DNA of 64,000 nucleotides from Hymenobacter psychrophilus (GCF_900107135.1 NZ_FNOV01000005.1:202856-266855); one strand, 5' to 3'; counted from the stretch's first letter, positions 7,957 through 17,000 are shown. Made by a program: numbers and translations. Notes: generated from the sequence alone by a model not told the origin.

Positions 7957-9000
7957 CTATCCTTTCAGGATTTTTTTGGGCGAGATAAGCATCAGCTTCA
8001 GGTTGAGGCGCACTACGTCGCCCATGCCGCGGCAGCGGCTGAACTGCTTGGTGCCGTGGTGGCGGTTGAGCTCCTGCTTGAGTTGGTTGACTTTCTCGCG
8101 GGGCGACACCGTGTCGTGGCGCAGGCAGTCGATGAGGTCTTTGAGGCGGTGACGCTCCGAACGGGCCCGGCGGCCCATCAGCGTGCGCTCTTCGGCCTGG
8201 TACTGGCGGATGGTTTCGGGTTTGAGCAGTCGGCTGCACAGCTGCACAATGGCCCGGTTATCCTTGAAAAACTGCGGCAGGTACATGTTTTTCTTGCCCT
8301 CGTAGCACTGCTGGTCGAAATCGATGGCCCGCACCCGGTACTGCTCATCCTCGAAGTCGAGCGTCACGTCGATGATATAGTTGTAGGCCCGCATATCGCC
8401 CAGCAGCCGCGCAAAGCACCGCTCGTTGAACTTCACGAACTCCTTGGCAATGCGCACCTGGTTGAGGTGGGGCCGCGAGAGGTGATGACGGATAAAATCG
8501 TCGCCGGGAATGCCGGCAATGTGCTCCTCGATAAGCGTATCGCCATTGACTACATAGTTGATGCTGTTGGGCGAGAGGATGTGCTCCAACTCCAGGCCGT
8601 ACACCCGCGAGGCATCGGCCTTTTTCACGTAGAAATAGTCGTAGTTGTCGTTGAGTTGGTTGACAATGCGCACCCGGAAAGGCTGACTGTTGCCGAAGCG
8701 GCAGTAGTCGATGCGGTCGGCCAGCAGGTGTTGGGTGTACGAGAGGTCGCCAGCCGTTTTGAGCAGGGCATACACCTCTTCCAGGCCCTGGCTGAGCTCA
8801 CGCAGGGCATTAGGTTCGTAGTACACCGTTTCCCAGAGCGAGTCGTTGCCCTGGCGGTCGAGCAGCGGGTAAGCCCCGGTAAAGCGGGCCAGGTCGGAAT
8901 AGGTGACGGGCAGCGCGGTTTCGCGGTCGTACTCTATCAGGTAGTACCGCAGCCGCTCGCCGATGGAGTAAGTTATTTTCTTCTTGGAGATAAGCGTCAT
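7957..9000 (-). CDS. Unknown protein with kinase-like (APH-fold) motifs
   Basis: This 347-residue soluble protein belongs to no family I can name. The start at 9000 is the first ATG; a TTG six codons upstream is possible. The middle of the protein has the order of motifs expected for an aminoglycoside-phosphotransferase or protein-kinase-like fold: TLIEEHIAGIPGDDFI (hinge-like), then ARLLGDMRAYNYIIDV where a catalytic loop (D-x4-N) would be, then YRVRAIDFDQQCYEG resembling the metal-binding D-F-x segment. This is inference from motif order alone. The C-terminal 100 residues are basic (GRRARSERHRLKDL). It has no operon partner. Confidence 0.6.
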   Translation of the reverse strand: MTLISKKKITYSIGERLRYYLIEYDRETALPVTYSDLARFTGAYPLLDRQGNDSLWETVYYEPNALRELSQGLEEVYALLKTAGDLSYTQHLLADRIDYCRFGNSQPFRVRIVNQLNDNYDYFYVKKADASRVYGLELEHILSPNSINYVVNGDTLIEEHIAGIPGDDFIRHHLSRPHLNQVRIAKEFVKFNERCFARLLGDMRAYNYIIDVTLDFEDEQYRVRAIDFDQQCYEGKKNMYLPQFFKDNRAIVQLCSRLLKPETIRQYQAEERTLMGRRARSERHRLKDLIDCLRHDTVSPREKVNQLKQELNRHHGTKQFSRCRGMGDVVRLNLKLMLISPKKILKG

Positions 9001-9130
9001 AGGGGGCTGGTGAGACAAAGCAAGGGGATAGAACAGCCCGATTAGCTGGCTGCGGCAGGGTACTACTACGCCGGGCGGGGTCGGCAGGGCTGAAAATACG
9101 GCTTTCCGGCCTCAACTGGCAGCCAAATTG

Positions 9131-9138
9131 TATCTTCG
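9131..9138 (+). promoter_or_regulatory. Putative -7 box upstream of the phospholipase C-like gene
   Basis: TATCTTCG matches the Bacteroidota -7 box (TAnnTTTG) at seven of eight positions. It lies 30 bases before the ATG at 9169, but no convincing -33 element is seen. Confidence 0.3.
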
Positions 9139-9168
9139 TTGTCGTCAAGCTTTTGGTCGGAATCTGCT

Positions 9169-10410
9169 ATGAAAAAACTCCTACTTACCCTGCTTATCGT
9201 GCTGCTGTGCCACAACCTGGCGCCGGCCTGGGGCACGTTTGCGCACCGCACCGTTACGCAGTTGGCCGTGTATGCGCTGCCGGCCACTATGCGTAGCTAC
9301 TACTTCCGCCATATGCCGGCGCTGGTAAACGGCAGCGCCGGCGGCAACGAAGCCCGCGAGCGGGATTTAACCGAATCGCCCCGGCACTTTATCGCTATGG
9401 ACCATTACGGCACCGATCCGTTTGGCATCATGCCCAAGGAGTGGGAAAAGGCCGCCGCCAAGTACACGGCCGACACCCTGCGCAAGTACGGCACGTTGCC
9501 CTGGGCTATCATGGAAACCCAAACCAAGCTCACTACGGCTTTCCGCGCCGCCGATACGTCGGCTATTCTCACGCTCTCGTCGGAGCTGAGTCATTTGGTG
9601 GCCGATGCCTATGTACCGCTGCGCACTACCGAAAACTACGACGGCCAGCTGAGCAAGCAGGAAGGTATGCTGGCGCTTTGGGAAAGCAAGCTGCCCGAGC
9701 GCCACATGGGCAAGTACAAGCTTAAAAACGAGGTCGGCCACTTTGAGAAAAACCCGATGGCCGACATCTGGCAGGTGATTCAGGAGTCGTACGGCTTCCT
9801 GGGGGCCACCTTTGACCTGGAGGCCGACATTACCCGCAAGTACACCCTCCAGACCAAGTACGTCTTCAGCCACAAGTACGGCCAGACCCGCCGGGCCTAC
9901 TCCGACGCCTTTGCCGACTCGTACCACGACAAAGTGGGCGGCATGATTGCCTTCCGGCTGAAGCTGGCCCCCACACTCATCGCCTCCATGTGGATGACCG
10001 CCTGGAAGGACGCCGGCTCGCCCGACCTTAACAAGCTGCTCAAGCGTCCCGTTTCGAAAGACGAGAAAGACCAGCTTGATAATCAGCTGAGCGCCTGGAA
10101 AGAAAACGTACTGGTAGACCAGAAGAACCTGCTGGCCCTGGAGCCCATCAAAGCCACTGCCCGGCCCGACCTCATCAACGCGGCCCGCGCCATGCCTACG
10201 CTTTCGGCCGATATAGAGGCCAAGCCCGCCACTCCGGCACCCGCTGCCACTCCGGCCAGCGCGCCAGCCACACCCACCACCAAGGTTAAAATTAAAGTGA
10301 AGCCCGCCGAGGGCCCTACGGTGAAGGAAAAAACCAAGCCAGCAGCCAAGCCGAAAGCCAAAGCCAAAGCCGACGACGGCTGGGGCTCACCTGCCGGCTC
10401 GGGCTGGTAG
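9169..10410 (+). CDS. Secreted zinc-dependent phospholipase C / S1-P1 nuclease-like protein
   Basis: The 413-residue protein has a signal peptide (MKKLLLTLLIVLLCHNLAPA) whose cleavage would expose WGTFAHRTVTQLAV. An N-terminal Trp followed by a His is the mark of the zinc-dependent phospholipase C / S1-P1 nuclease superfamily, in which the mature Trp1 binds zinc. Further probable ligands are HFIAMDHYG (about residues 70-80) and LSSELSHLVADAYVPL, with the family's H-x3-D. The last 70 residues are a Pro/Ala/Lys-rich low-complexity tail ending in GWGSPAGSGW. Substrate (phospholipid or nucleic acid) is not certain. A second family member is at 27178-28506. Confidence 0.8.
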   Translation: MKKLLLTLLIVLLCHNLAPAWGTFAHRTVTQLAVYALPATMRSYYFRHMPALVNGSAGGNEARERDLTESPRHFIAMDHYGTDPFGIMPKEWEKAAAKYTADTLRKYGTLPWAIMETQTKLTTAFRAADTSAILTLSSELSHLVADAYVPLRTTENYDGQLSKQEGMLALWESKLPERHMGKYKLKNEVGHFEKNPMADIWQVIQESYGFLGATFDLEADITRKYTLQTKYVFSHKYGQTRRAYSDAFADSYHDKVGGMIAFRLKLAPTLIASMWMTAWKDAGSPDLNKLLKRPVSKDEKDQLDNQLSAWKENVLVDQKNLLALEPIKATARPDLINAARAMPTLSADIEAKPATPAPAATPASAPATPTTKVKIKVKPAEGPTVKEKTKPAAKPKAKAKADDGWGSPAGSGW

Positions 10411-10536
10411 AATCTGCTGGCCGGGCCCACCAATTGGGCCCGAACTGGTTTCGCACTACCTTTAAGGGCGGCTGCGCCTGCGGGCGGGCCGCCCTATTTG
10501 GTGGCCCTGTAACCGGTTATTTCGCGTATTGCTGCT

Positions 10537-11283
10537 ATGATTCGCTCCCGCTCCTTCCTCCCGCTACTGGCGGCGGCGCTGCTCCTGGCCGCCTGCACCC
10601 AGTCCTCGCCCGAAACTGCCAATTCGGCGACGCTGCCCCCGCCACCCGAAGTGCCCGGCCCCGACCTGATGGCGCTGGCCGACTCGAATGCTGCCCGGCT
10701 GCTGCTAGCCTACGGCCGCCAGTATCCGGGCCAGGAAGTGCTGCTCCAGACCCGCTTGGGCAATATGCGCATCCGCCTCTACGACGACACGCCCGTCCAT
10801 ACGGCCAACTTCCTGCTGCTTAGCCGCAAGGGCGTATTCGATGAGTCGGTGTTCAACCGCGTGGTGCAGGGCTTTGCCATTCAGGGCGGTGGTTCGGAAC
10901 GACGCACCGTGGCCATGCGCAGCTACCGGCTGCCGCCCGAAATCAGGCCCCAGCACTTCCACAAGCGTGGTGCCCTGGCCATGGCCCGCTACGACGGTGA
11001 GGTGAACCCCGGCAAGCTCTCCTCCAACAACGACTTCTACATTGTGCAGGGCGAGAAAATGACGCCCGGCCAGGCGCGCGCCAGCGCCCCGCGCCCCCTC
11101 ACACCCGAGCAGGTACAGGCCTACGCCACCCTCGGCGGCACTCCCGGCCTCGACGGCCAGTACACCGTATTCGGCGAAGTAGTTGAGGGCCTCGACATCA
11201 TCGACAAAATTGCCAACGAGCCCGTGGGCATGGATATGTGGCCCGTCCAGGACGTCGGCATCAAGGTGAAGGTGTTGAAATGA
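10537..11283 (+). CDS. Peptidyl-prolyl cis-trans isomerase, cyclophilin-type lipoprotein
   Basis: The 248-residue protein carries a lipoprotein signal with Cys20 in the lipobox (LLAAC). A short spacer leads to a cyclophilin domain: LQTRLGNMRIRLYDDTPVHTANF, FDESVFNRVVQGFAIQGGG (the F-x-R-x4-F-x-Q-G-G catalytic stretch), GALAMAR, SSNNDFYIV and GQYTVFGEVVEGLDIIDKI. It speeds proline isomerisation in secreted proteins and should be membrane-anchored facing the periplasm. An insert of about 45 residues after FYIVQG (TPGQARASAPRPLTPEQVQ) is longer than in minimal cyclophilins but is common in Bacteroidota members. Confidence 0.92.
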   Translation: MIRSRSFLPLLAAALLLAACTQSSPETANSATLPPPPEVPGPDLMALADSNAARLLLAYGRQYPGQEVLLQTRLGNMRIRLYDDTPVHTANFLLLSRKGVFDESVFNRVVQGFAIQGGGSERRTVAMRSYRLPPEIRPQHFHKRGALAMARYDGEVNPGKLSSNNDFYIVQGEKMTPGQARASAPRPLTPEQVQAYATLGGTPGLDGQYTVFGEVVEGLDIIDKIANEPVGMDMWPVQDVGIKVKVLK

Positions 11284-11319
11284 CAGGGCGCGGGGTGAGG
11301 CAGTGCGTTTAATTGACTC

Positions 11320-11796
11320 TCACCTCCGAATCTGTACCAACCGGGTGTGCTGCACGTCGCCGGGTTGTTCCTGCACCAGTTCCAGGGCTTCGGCGCGGGT
11401 GTAAGTCAGCGCCTTGTCGGTAAAGAAACCGGCGGCGCTAACATCAGTAGCCGGATCGGTAGATTCCTGGCGGGCGGGCAGCAAATCGACTATTGTGGGC
11501 GTAATGCGGCTTACCCGGTAGAAAAAGTACCGCTCCCCAAAGCCCCCGGAAGGCTGGTAAGCCACCACGTACACATCGTTGAGCTGCGGGGCTTCGATCC
11601 GGCGGGCCAACATCGTATCCGGTGGGGCCGACAGCAGCCCGGAAGCAGGAGCCGAATCGGGGGTGGCGGCTGCGACCGGGGCGGCAGGAACCGGGGCGGG
11701 AGCCGCCGAAGCTGAGTTGGGCGTAGCGGGCTGCGACTGGCAGGCAGCAGCTACCAGCAAAAGGCCCAGTCCGGTAACACGAAGAATAGCAAGCAT
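11320..11796 (-). CDS. Hypothetical lipoprotein
   Basis: The 158-residue protein has a lipoprotein signal peptide with Cys19 (LLLVAAAC). An Ala/Pro-rich linker of about 40 residues follows, then a folded domain of about 95 residues containing LNDVYVVAYQPSGGFGERYF and FYRVSRITPTIVDLLPARQ. I do not recognise the domain. It converges with the cyclophilin gene, 36 bases apart, and has no other neighbour that suggests a role. Confidence 0.65.
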   Translation of the reverse strand: MLAILRVTGLGLLLVAAACQSQPATPNSASAAPAPVPAAPVAAATPDSAPASGLLSAPPDTMLARRIEAPQLNDVYVVAYQPSGGFGERYFFYRVSRITPTIVDLLPARQESTDPATDVSAAGFFTDKALTYTRAEALELVQEQPGDVQHTRLVQIRR

Positions 11797-11912
11797 GCGT
11801 TACTCTACCAAAAAGCCCGCCGAAAAAGGGTGCCGGACTTAATTTAAGGACATTTTTTGCTCGTTGCAGGTTCGGCAGGACTCCGGAAAACAGCTTTCTT
11901 ACCTCACCCAAA

Positions 11913-11946
11913 AAAAGCGGCCCGCACAAATGCGCGGGCCGCTTTT
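11913..11946. terminator. Strong hairpin, bidirectional terminator
   Basis: Inverted repeat AAAAGCGGCCCGC / GCGGGCCGCTTTT, 13-bp stem with an 8-base loop. It is downstream of the small membrane protein gene on the minus strand and upstream of the lipoprotein gene. Confidence 0.75.
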
Positions 11947-11970
11947 CAGCTTAGGTGAAAGCGTAGCGTT

Positions 11971-12237
11971 TCAGGTGATTCTTCTTGCCTCAATCTCTGC
12001 CCTGATTTGCTCCAGTGTTTGCTTCTGAACGCGTGAGTTTTTATAAATCCCTACTATCAAAAACAAAGGAATGGCGAGGAAAAGGAACCCAAACCCGTTT
12101 TTAACGAGGCCATAGGCCATCACGCCCACCAGAAACCCAATGGCGGCGGCAGATAGCAGTTGGTTTCTTTTAACATCTTTCTGCTCTGCCAACAATGCTT
12201 CCAGCGGCAGTGCGGCGTAATCCTTCTCGTTGGGCAT
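11971..12237 (-). CDS. Small two-TM membrane protein
   Basis: An 88-residue protein: a soluble N-terminal helix (LPLEALLAEQKDVKRNQ), two adjacent hydrophobic segments (about residues 28-46 and 50-64) joined by NGFG, and a short charged C-terminal helix (VQKQTLEQIRAEIEARR). I know of no function. The terminator at 11913 serves it. It may be expressed alone, since the next gene upstream on this strand starts 2.2 kb away. Confidence 0.65.
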   Translation of the reverse strand: MPNEKDYAALPLEALLAEQKDVKRNQLLSAAAIGFLVGVMAYGLVKNGFGFLFLAIPLFLIVGIYKNSRVQKQTLEQIRAEIEARRIT

Positions 12238-12281
12238 GACTCATCTGTTGCTTATGAAATAATGACCACGCTACCCACAGC

Positions 12282-12327
12282 CAGGTAACTGCTGCGGCCG
12301 CTTTGTAAGCGCCGCAGCAGTTACCTG
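12282..12327. terminator. 17-bp inverted repeat downstream of the M13 peptidase gene
   Basis: Perfect inverted repeat CAGGTAACTGCTGCGGC / GCCGCAGCAGTTACCTG with a 12-base loop. There is no T-run on either side, so a role as terminator, mRNA stabiliser or protein-binding site is open. Confidence 0.5.
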
Positions 12328-12337
12328 ATCTGGTAAC

Positions 12338-14431
12338 CTACCAGATTTTGGCGCGCTCAGCCTGGGCACGCATCATTTTGGCATTTTCCTGGCACCCGAA
12401 GGCCTCGTAGAACTCGGGCATGTTCATGAGCGGGCCCACGGTGCGGTACTGGGCCGGCGAGTGCGGGTCGGTCATCACCTGCTGGCGCAGATACTCGGGG
12501 CGGGCATTGGTGCGCCACACCTGGGCCCAGGCCAGGAAGAAGCGTTGCTCGGGCGTGAAGCCATCGTACTTCGGCACGTTTTTGCCGGCGTTGGCTTTCT
12601 GCAGGGCCGAGTAGGCCAGGGCCAGCCCGCCGAAGTCGGCCAGGTTTTCGCCCATCGTCAGCTTGCCGTTCACAAACACCGAATCAAGCGGCGAGAAGGC
12701 CGAATACTGCTTATCGACCATGTCGGCGCGCACCTGGAACTTGTCGGCATCCTCCTTGGTCCACCAGTCGCGCAGGTTGCCCTGGGCGTCGTACTGGCGG
12801 CCCTGGTCGTCGAAGCCGTGCGTGATTTCGTGGCCGATGACCGCGCCCATGCCGCCGTAGTTCACGGCGTCGTCGGCGTTGGGGTCGAAGAACGGGGGCT
12901 GCATAATACCGGCCGGAAACACGATTTCGTTCATGCTCGGGTTGTAGTAAGCATTCACCGTGGGCGGCGTCATGCCCCACTCCTGGCGGTCAATCGGCTG
13001 GCCGAATTTGGTGACGTTGTCGGCGTAGCTCCACTCGCGGGCGGCCAGCACGTTTTTCAGGTACGACTCGCGGCTGATGTTGAGGGCCGAATAGTCCTTC
13101 CACTTGTCGGGGTAGCCGATTTTTACGGTGAAGGCCGCCAGCTTCTTCAGGGCTTCGGTTTTGGTGGCCGGGCTCATCCAGTCGAGCTTATTGATATGCT
13201 CACCCATGGCCGCCTTGATGTTGGCTACCATTACCAACGCCTTCGCCTTGGTATCGGGAGTGAAGGCTTTTTCGACGTACACCTGGCCGAAAGCCTCGCC
13301 CAGCGCACCGTCGGTCGAGCGCAGCATGCGCTTCCAGCGCGGCTGCTGCTGCTTGGCGCCGGTGAGCACCCGCGAGAAGCGGAACTGCTCGTCGCCGAAC
13401 GACTTGGGCAGCGCCGACGACAGCGACGTCACCAGGTGCCAGCGCAGGTACGTTTTCAGGTCAGCTACCGACGACTGCTTCATCACGTCGCTCAGCTCCT
13501 TGAAAAACTCGGGCTGGCCCACAATTACCTGCTGGGCCGCGCCCAGGCCCACGCTTTTCAGCGTAGCAGGCAGCGCCAGGTTAGGGAAACGCTTATTGGC
13601 CTCGGCCAGCGTCATTTTGTTGTAGTTGGCCTGCGGGTCGCGCAAAGCCACGCGGCTTTTCGAGGCCTTGGCCAGCTTGGTTTCGAGGGCCATCACGGCA
13701 ACGGCATTTTTAGCAGCCGTGGTCGGGGCGTCGCCCAGCATCTTGAACGTGTTGGTCAGGTAAGTGGTGTAGGCCGCGCGGATGCCCTTGGAGCGGGCAT
13801 CGTCTTTGAGGTAGTAGTCGCGGTCGGGCAGGCTCAGACCACCCTGGTACAGGTTCACGGCGTACTCGTCGCTCTTCTTCTCATCCTGGCCCACGTAGCC
13901 ACCAAAGAAGGCGCCGGTCTGCAGGCGCATTTGCTGGGGCAACACGGCCTGTACTTCCTTCAGCGTCTTTATCTTGTTGATGCGGTCCAACTCGGGCTGC
14001 AGATACTTCAGGCCCGCCGCGTCGATGGCGGCCGAGTCCATGGCCGAGGCATAGAAGTCGCCTACTTTCTGGGCGTTGGAGCCGCGGGCGGCCGAGGTGT
14101 TGGCCGCCGACTCGTCCAGAATCTGCCGCATTACGGCGTTGTTCTTGTCAGCCAGCTCGTTGAAAGAACCCCAGCGTACTTCGGCAGCCGGAATCGGGTT
14201 GTTTTTGAGCCAGCTGCCCGACGCGTACTCGAAGAAGTCGTCGCAGGCGTCGGCCGACATGTTGATGTTGGCCACGTTCAGGCCGGTGCCCTTGGGGTCA
14301 GCGGGGGCGGCCATTGGGGCCTTTTCGGTGGTGGGCGTAGTGGTAGCAACCGGCTGGGTGCTGGCGCAGCCGCCCAGCGCCAGGCCGGCGGCCGCCAGCG
14401 CCGCCAAGGACAAAGGATTATTTTTTCGCAT
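12338..14431 (-). CDS. M13 family metallopeptidase lipoprotein (neprilysin/PepO-like)
   Basis: A full-length M13 zinc endopeptidase of 697 residues. Seen: lipoprotein signal with the lipobox LALGGC near residue 22; the N-terminal M13 domain (DDFFEYASGSWLKNNPIP and SWLKNN region); zinc motif HEITH at residues 534-538; the third zinc ligand Glu595 in GENLADFGG; and the C-terminal FFLAWAQVWR stretch typical of M13. It should cut peptides at the cell surface or in the periplasm. The gene stands alone, ending in a 17-bp inverted repeat. The long open frame on the opposite strand is an antisense shadow caused by high GC. Confidence 0.95.
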   Translation of the reverse strand: MRKNNPLSLAALAAAGLALGGCASTQPVATTTPTTEKAPMAAPADPKGTGLNVANINMSADACDDFFEYASGSWLKNNPIPAAEVRWGSFNELADKNNAVMRQILDESAANTSAARGSNAQKVGDFYASAMDSAAIDAAGLKYLQPELDRINKIKTLKEVQAVLPQQMRLQTGAFFGGYVGQDEKKSDEYAVNLYQGGLSLPDRDYYLKDDARSKGIRAAYTTYLTNTFKMLGDAPTTAAKNAVAVMALETKLAKASKSRVALRDPQANYNKMTLAEANKRFPNLALPATLKSVGLGAAQQVIVGQPEFFKELSDVMKQSSVADLKTYLRWHLVTSLSSALPKSFGDEQFRFSRVLTGAKQQQPRWKRMLRSTDGALGEAFGQVYVEKAFTPDTKAKALVMVANIKAAMGEHINKLDWMSPATKTEALKKLAAFTVKIGYPDKWKDYSALNISRESYLKNVLAAREWSYADNVTKFGQPIDRQEWGMTPPTVNAYYNPSMNEIVFPAGIMQPPFFDPNADDAVNYGGMGAVIGHEITHGFDDQGRQYDAQGNLRDWWTKEDADKFQVRADMVDKQYSAFSPLDSVFVNGKLTMGENLADFGGLALAYSALQKANAGKNVPKYDGFTPEQRFFLAWAQVWRTNARPEYLRQQVMTDPHSPAQYRTVGPLMNMPEFYEAFGCQENAKMMRAQAERAKIW

Positions 14432-14739
14432 AAAACAGAAAGAAATGAAGGATTGTCATGAGTAAATCTACTAAAAAGCCGGGAGTTGGCAGGAGGCGAG
14501 CGGGGAGTGACAAGAGGGCAGGCAGGCAGGCAGGCAGAAACGGAACGTCATGCTGAGTGAGGCCGGAAGCGAAGTCGAAGAAGCCCTACCGCTTCGTTGC
14601 GTCATCATTTCAACGAAGCGGTAGAGATTCTTCGGACTATGGGTCCATGCGCCACCTGCTCAGAGTAGCGTTCCGTTTCATGCTTTCCACCTTTCCCGTA
14701 CGTCTCGCCCCTCCCCCAACGCTCCGTAACTTGCGCCTG
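14432..14739. repeat. Non-coding stretch with CAGG repeats and a palindromic element (copy 3)
   Basis: The region between the M13 peptidase and xseA holds a run of GGCA/GCAG tetramers (14517-14536). A palindromic element at about 14542-14636 follows: it begins GGAACGTCATGCTGAGTGAG and has a perfect inner stem CTACCGCTTCGTTG / CAACGAAGCGGTAG (14586-14599 and 14611-14624). The element resembles the one at 44714-44818 but its outer arms are degraded. Beyond it lies the probable xseA leader. Confidence 0.75.
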
Positions 14740-16263
14740 ATGCCACTGTACAACCGTCGGCCCGACCCGGGCCTCTCTGCTCCTGTTGCCAATACCGGCC
14801 CTGCGCTGCCGCCGGCCGCTTTGCCCTTGGCCGAGCTGCTGGCGCGGGTACGCCAAACGCTGAGTGAGCGTTTTGCCGACTCGTACTGGGTAGTAGCCGA
14901 AATTTCCGACCTCACGCTGCCCCGTACCGTGGGCGCGCATTGCTACCTCACCCTCACCGACCAGCACACCACCGCCCGCGGGGCCACGCTCAAGGCCCAG
15001 GCCCGCGCCACCATCTGGAGCCAGCGCTACCAGCAGTTGGCAACCGCCTTCGAGCAGCAAACCGGCCTGCAGCTGCGGCCGGGCCTGAAAATCATGCTCC
15101 GGGTGCAGGTAAAGTTTCATGAGCAGTTTGGCCTGAGCCTCGACGTGCTGGCCCTCGACCCCACCTATACCGTGGGCGACCTGGCGCGGCTGCGGCTCGA
15201 AACGCTACGCAAGCTCGAAGCCGAAGGCCTGCTGGAGCGGCAGAAGCAGCTGGCGCTACCCATTGGGGTGCAGCGGGTGGCCGTGGTGTCGTCGGCGACG
15301 GCGGCGGGCTGGCAGGATTTTGTGCAGCAGCTGCAGGAGGCGCCCTACGATTTCGCCCTGACGCTATTTCCGGCCACCATGCAGGGCGAAGGCGCGCCGG
15401 CCAGCATCTGCGCCGCCCTCGACCTTATCCGGGCCCGGCGGGGGCAGTTTGAGGCCGTGGTGATTATCCGCGGTGGGGGCTCGAAGGCCGATTTGCTGGC
15501 CTTTGATGATTTCGGGCTGGCGGCGGCCGTGGGCGCGTTCCCGCTGCCCGTGCTCACCGGCATCGGCCACGAGCGCGACGAAGCCGTTATTGACCTGGCG
15601 GCCCATTTGGCCCTGAAAACACCTACTGCCGTGGCCGCTCATCTCATCGAGCGGCTGGCTCGGCTGGAAGCGGCGCTGGAAGGCTACGGCGGCCGCATCC
15701 GGCAGTTGGCCCAGCAGCAGGTGCGCTACGCCGCCGAGCAGCTCAACCGGCGGCTCCGGCAGGCCCGGCGGACGGTACAGGGCCAGCTACAGGAGCAGCG
15801 CGAAGCGCTGCACCAGCGCATTCGGGCGGCGGCCACCGCGCCCCGGACCCAGCTGCGCCAGCAGAAGCAGCAGCTCGGGCGGCGGCAGCACCATCTGCAC
15901 CGCGCCGCCCGCCAGACGTTAGACCACCACGAACAGCAGCTGCGGCTGCGGGGCCGGGCGCTGGCCCAGCGCTTCCGCCGCCTGCACCGCCGCCGCCGCG
16001 AGCAGCTGCTGCGCCGCCGCTACCAGCTGCAACTGGCCACTATGCGCCTGCTGCACCGCCAGCAACTCCGGCTAACCGAGCTAAGGCCTACGCCCGTGGC
16101 GGTCCTGCCGGCGCTGCCCGAACCGGGCACCGTGCGCCTGCTTACGCCCAAGGGCCGCCCGCTTACCGGCGCGCTGCGCCCCGGCCAGGAGCTGTTGCTG
16201 CGCCTGCCCGACGCCTCATTGGTGCCGGCCCGCGTGGGTGGCCAGCTGCCACTGCTGCTGTAG
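14740..16263 (+). CDS. xseA: Exodeoxyribonuclease VII large subunit
   Basis: The 507-residue protein is the catalytic subunit of exonuclease VII, which degrades single-stranded DNA to oligonucleotides. Order: N-terminal OB-fold (SYWVVAEISDLTLPRTVGAH with YLTLTD), catalytic core with VVIIRGGGSKADLLAFDD and LPVLTGIGHERDEAVIDL, and KTPTAVAAHLIE. A long Gln/Arg-rich coiled coil follows (about residues 300-440), then a C-terminal strand domain (GTVRLLTPKGRPLTG). The ATG at 14740 places the OB-fold at the usual distance; the frame is open upstream through a repeat element, so earlier ATGs (for example 14650) are possible. xseB follows 59 bases later. Confidence 0.93.
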   Translation: MPLYNRRPDPGLSAPVANTGPALPPAALPLAELLARVRQTLSERFADSYWVVAEISDLTLPRTVGAHCYLTLTDQHTTARGATLKAQARATIWSQRYQQLATAFEQQTGLQLRPGLKIMLRVQVKFHEQFGLSLDVLALDPTYTVGDLARLRLETLRKLEAEGLLERQKQLALPIGVQRVAVVSSATAAGWQDFVQQLQEAPYDFALTLFPATMQGEGAPASICAALDLIRARRGQFEAVVIIRGGGSKADLLAFDDFGLAAAVGAFPLPVLTGIGHERDEAVIDLAAHLALKTPTAVAAHLIERLARLEAALEGYGGRIRQLAQQQVRYAAEQLNRRLRQARRTVQGQLQEQREALHQRIRAAATAPRTQLRQQKQQLGRRQHHLHRAARQTLDHHEQQLRLRGRALAQRFRRLHRRRREQLLRRRYQLQLATMRLLHRQQLRLTELRPTPVAVLPALPEPGTVRLLTPKGRPLTGALRPGQELLLRLPDASLVPARVGGQLPLLL

Positions 16264-16322
16264 AAACGCATTTTTGCGTCTCTACTTCGTTTCACTAACT
16301 CCCCAACTTCGCCCCTTCTGAC

Positions 16323-16553
16323 ATGCCTCCCAAAGAAAAAGAACTTACCTACCGCCAGGCCATCGAAGAACTCGAAACCATTCTGCGGGCCCTCGAAACC
16401 GATGCCGTGGACGTGGACGACCTCACGAGCCGGGTGCAGCGCTCGGCCGAACTCATCCGCCTCTGCAAGCTCAAACTCCGCTCGGCCGAACAAGCCATTG
16501 ACCAGGTTTTCGAAAATCTGGAAGACGAGGAGGACACCGACGACTTTGGGTAA
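16323..16553 (+). CDS. xseB: Exodeoxyribonuclease VII small subunit
   Basis: A 76-residue acidic helical protein with the XseB signature: LTYRQAIEELETILRALE, a D-V-D-D-L segment (VDVDDLTSRVQRSAELI) and LCKLKLRSAEQAIDQVFE. XseB subunits bind along the coiled coil of XseA and are needed for activity. It is 59 bases downstream of xseA on the same strand, as expected for an operon. Confidence 0.93.
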   Translation: MPPKEKELTYRQAIEELETILRALETDAVDVDDLTSRVQRSAELIRLCKLKLRSAEQAIDQVFENLEDEEDTDDFG

Positions 16554-16646
16554 GAATAGGCCATTCTACCTAAACCCGGGCTGAACATTAAATTATAGCA
16601 TTCCGCTTATATTTGACTTTTCTGCCCCCTCTCTTCCATTGCACCG

Positions 16647-17000
16647 ATGACGAACAACGACTTGCAGCAGGCCAGCGCCTGGACCCGCAACTACCGTAAC
16701 CAGAATCCGAACGGCATCAAAGCCCACTGCTTATCGGCCGAAACCCTGCAGGGCATTTTGAGTCAAAAGGGTTGCGTGGGTGTGCGCTCCTACTACGGTC
16801 TGGACGACGCCGGCCAACCCCAGCTGGTTTTGGTCGGTTACGATGCTAACGACCACGATATGCTGCCCGCTGCGCCGACAGAATTGCAGCGCATGGATGC
16901 TGAAAACCTAGTTGAAGAAGCGGAGCCTTCGGTGCGCGTGAGCATCAATCATGTACCGTGTCCACCATGCTGTAGCTCAGGGAATATTCTCAATAGCTAA
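16647..17000 (+). CDS. Small Cys-containing protein A1 of a duplicated two-gene unit
   Basis: A 117-residue protein with no signal peptide, enzyme motif or family I can name with confidence. It has an N-terminal AWTRNYRNQNPNG segment, a central QKGCVGVRSYYGLDDAG (Cys43), a strand QLVLVGYDANDHDML, and a C-terminal CPPCC cluster (residues 105-109) followed by SSGNILN. The same blocks recur in order in the protein at 17772-18182. It is two bases upstream of the 7-TM gene B1, so the two are translationally linked. It could be a cytosolic partner of the membrane protein or a peptide precursor with a Cys-rich tail. Both are guesses. Confidence 0.75.
   Translation: MTNNDLQQASAWTRNYRNQNPNGIKAHCLSAETLQGILSQKGCVGVRSYYGLDDAGQPQLVLVGYDANDHDMLPAAPTELQRMDAENLVEEAEPSVRVSINHVPCPPCCSSGNILNS

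Noticed and set aside
8056..9045. A 329-codon plus-strand frame opposite the kinase-like gene
   Set aside because: No domain and Val/Ala/Glu-biased antisense composition; the minus-strand protein has varied, structured sequence.
12461..14461. A 666-codon open frame on the plus strand opposite the M13 peptidase gene
   Set aside because: Antisense shadow of a GC-rich gene: the minus-strand frame has all M13 motifs, while this frame has low-complexity His/Gly/Arg-rich sequence and no domain.
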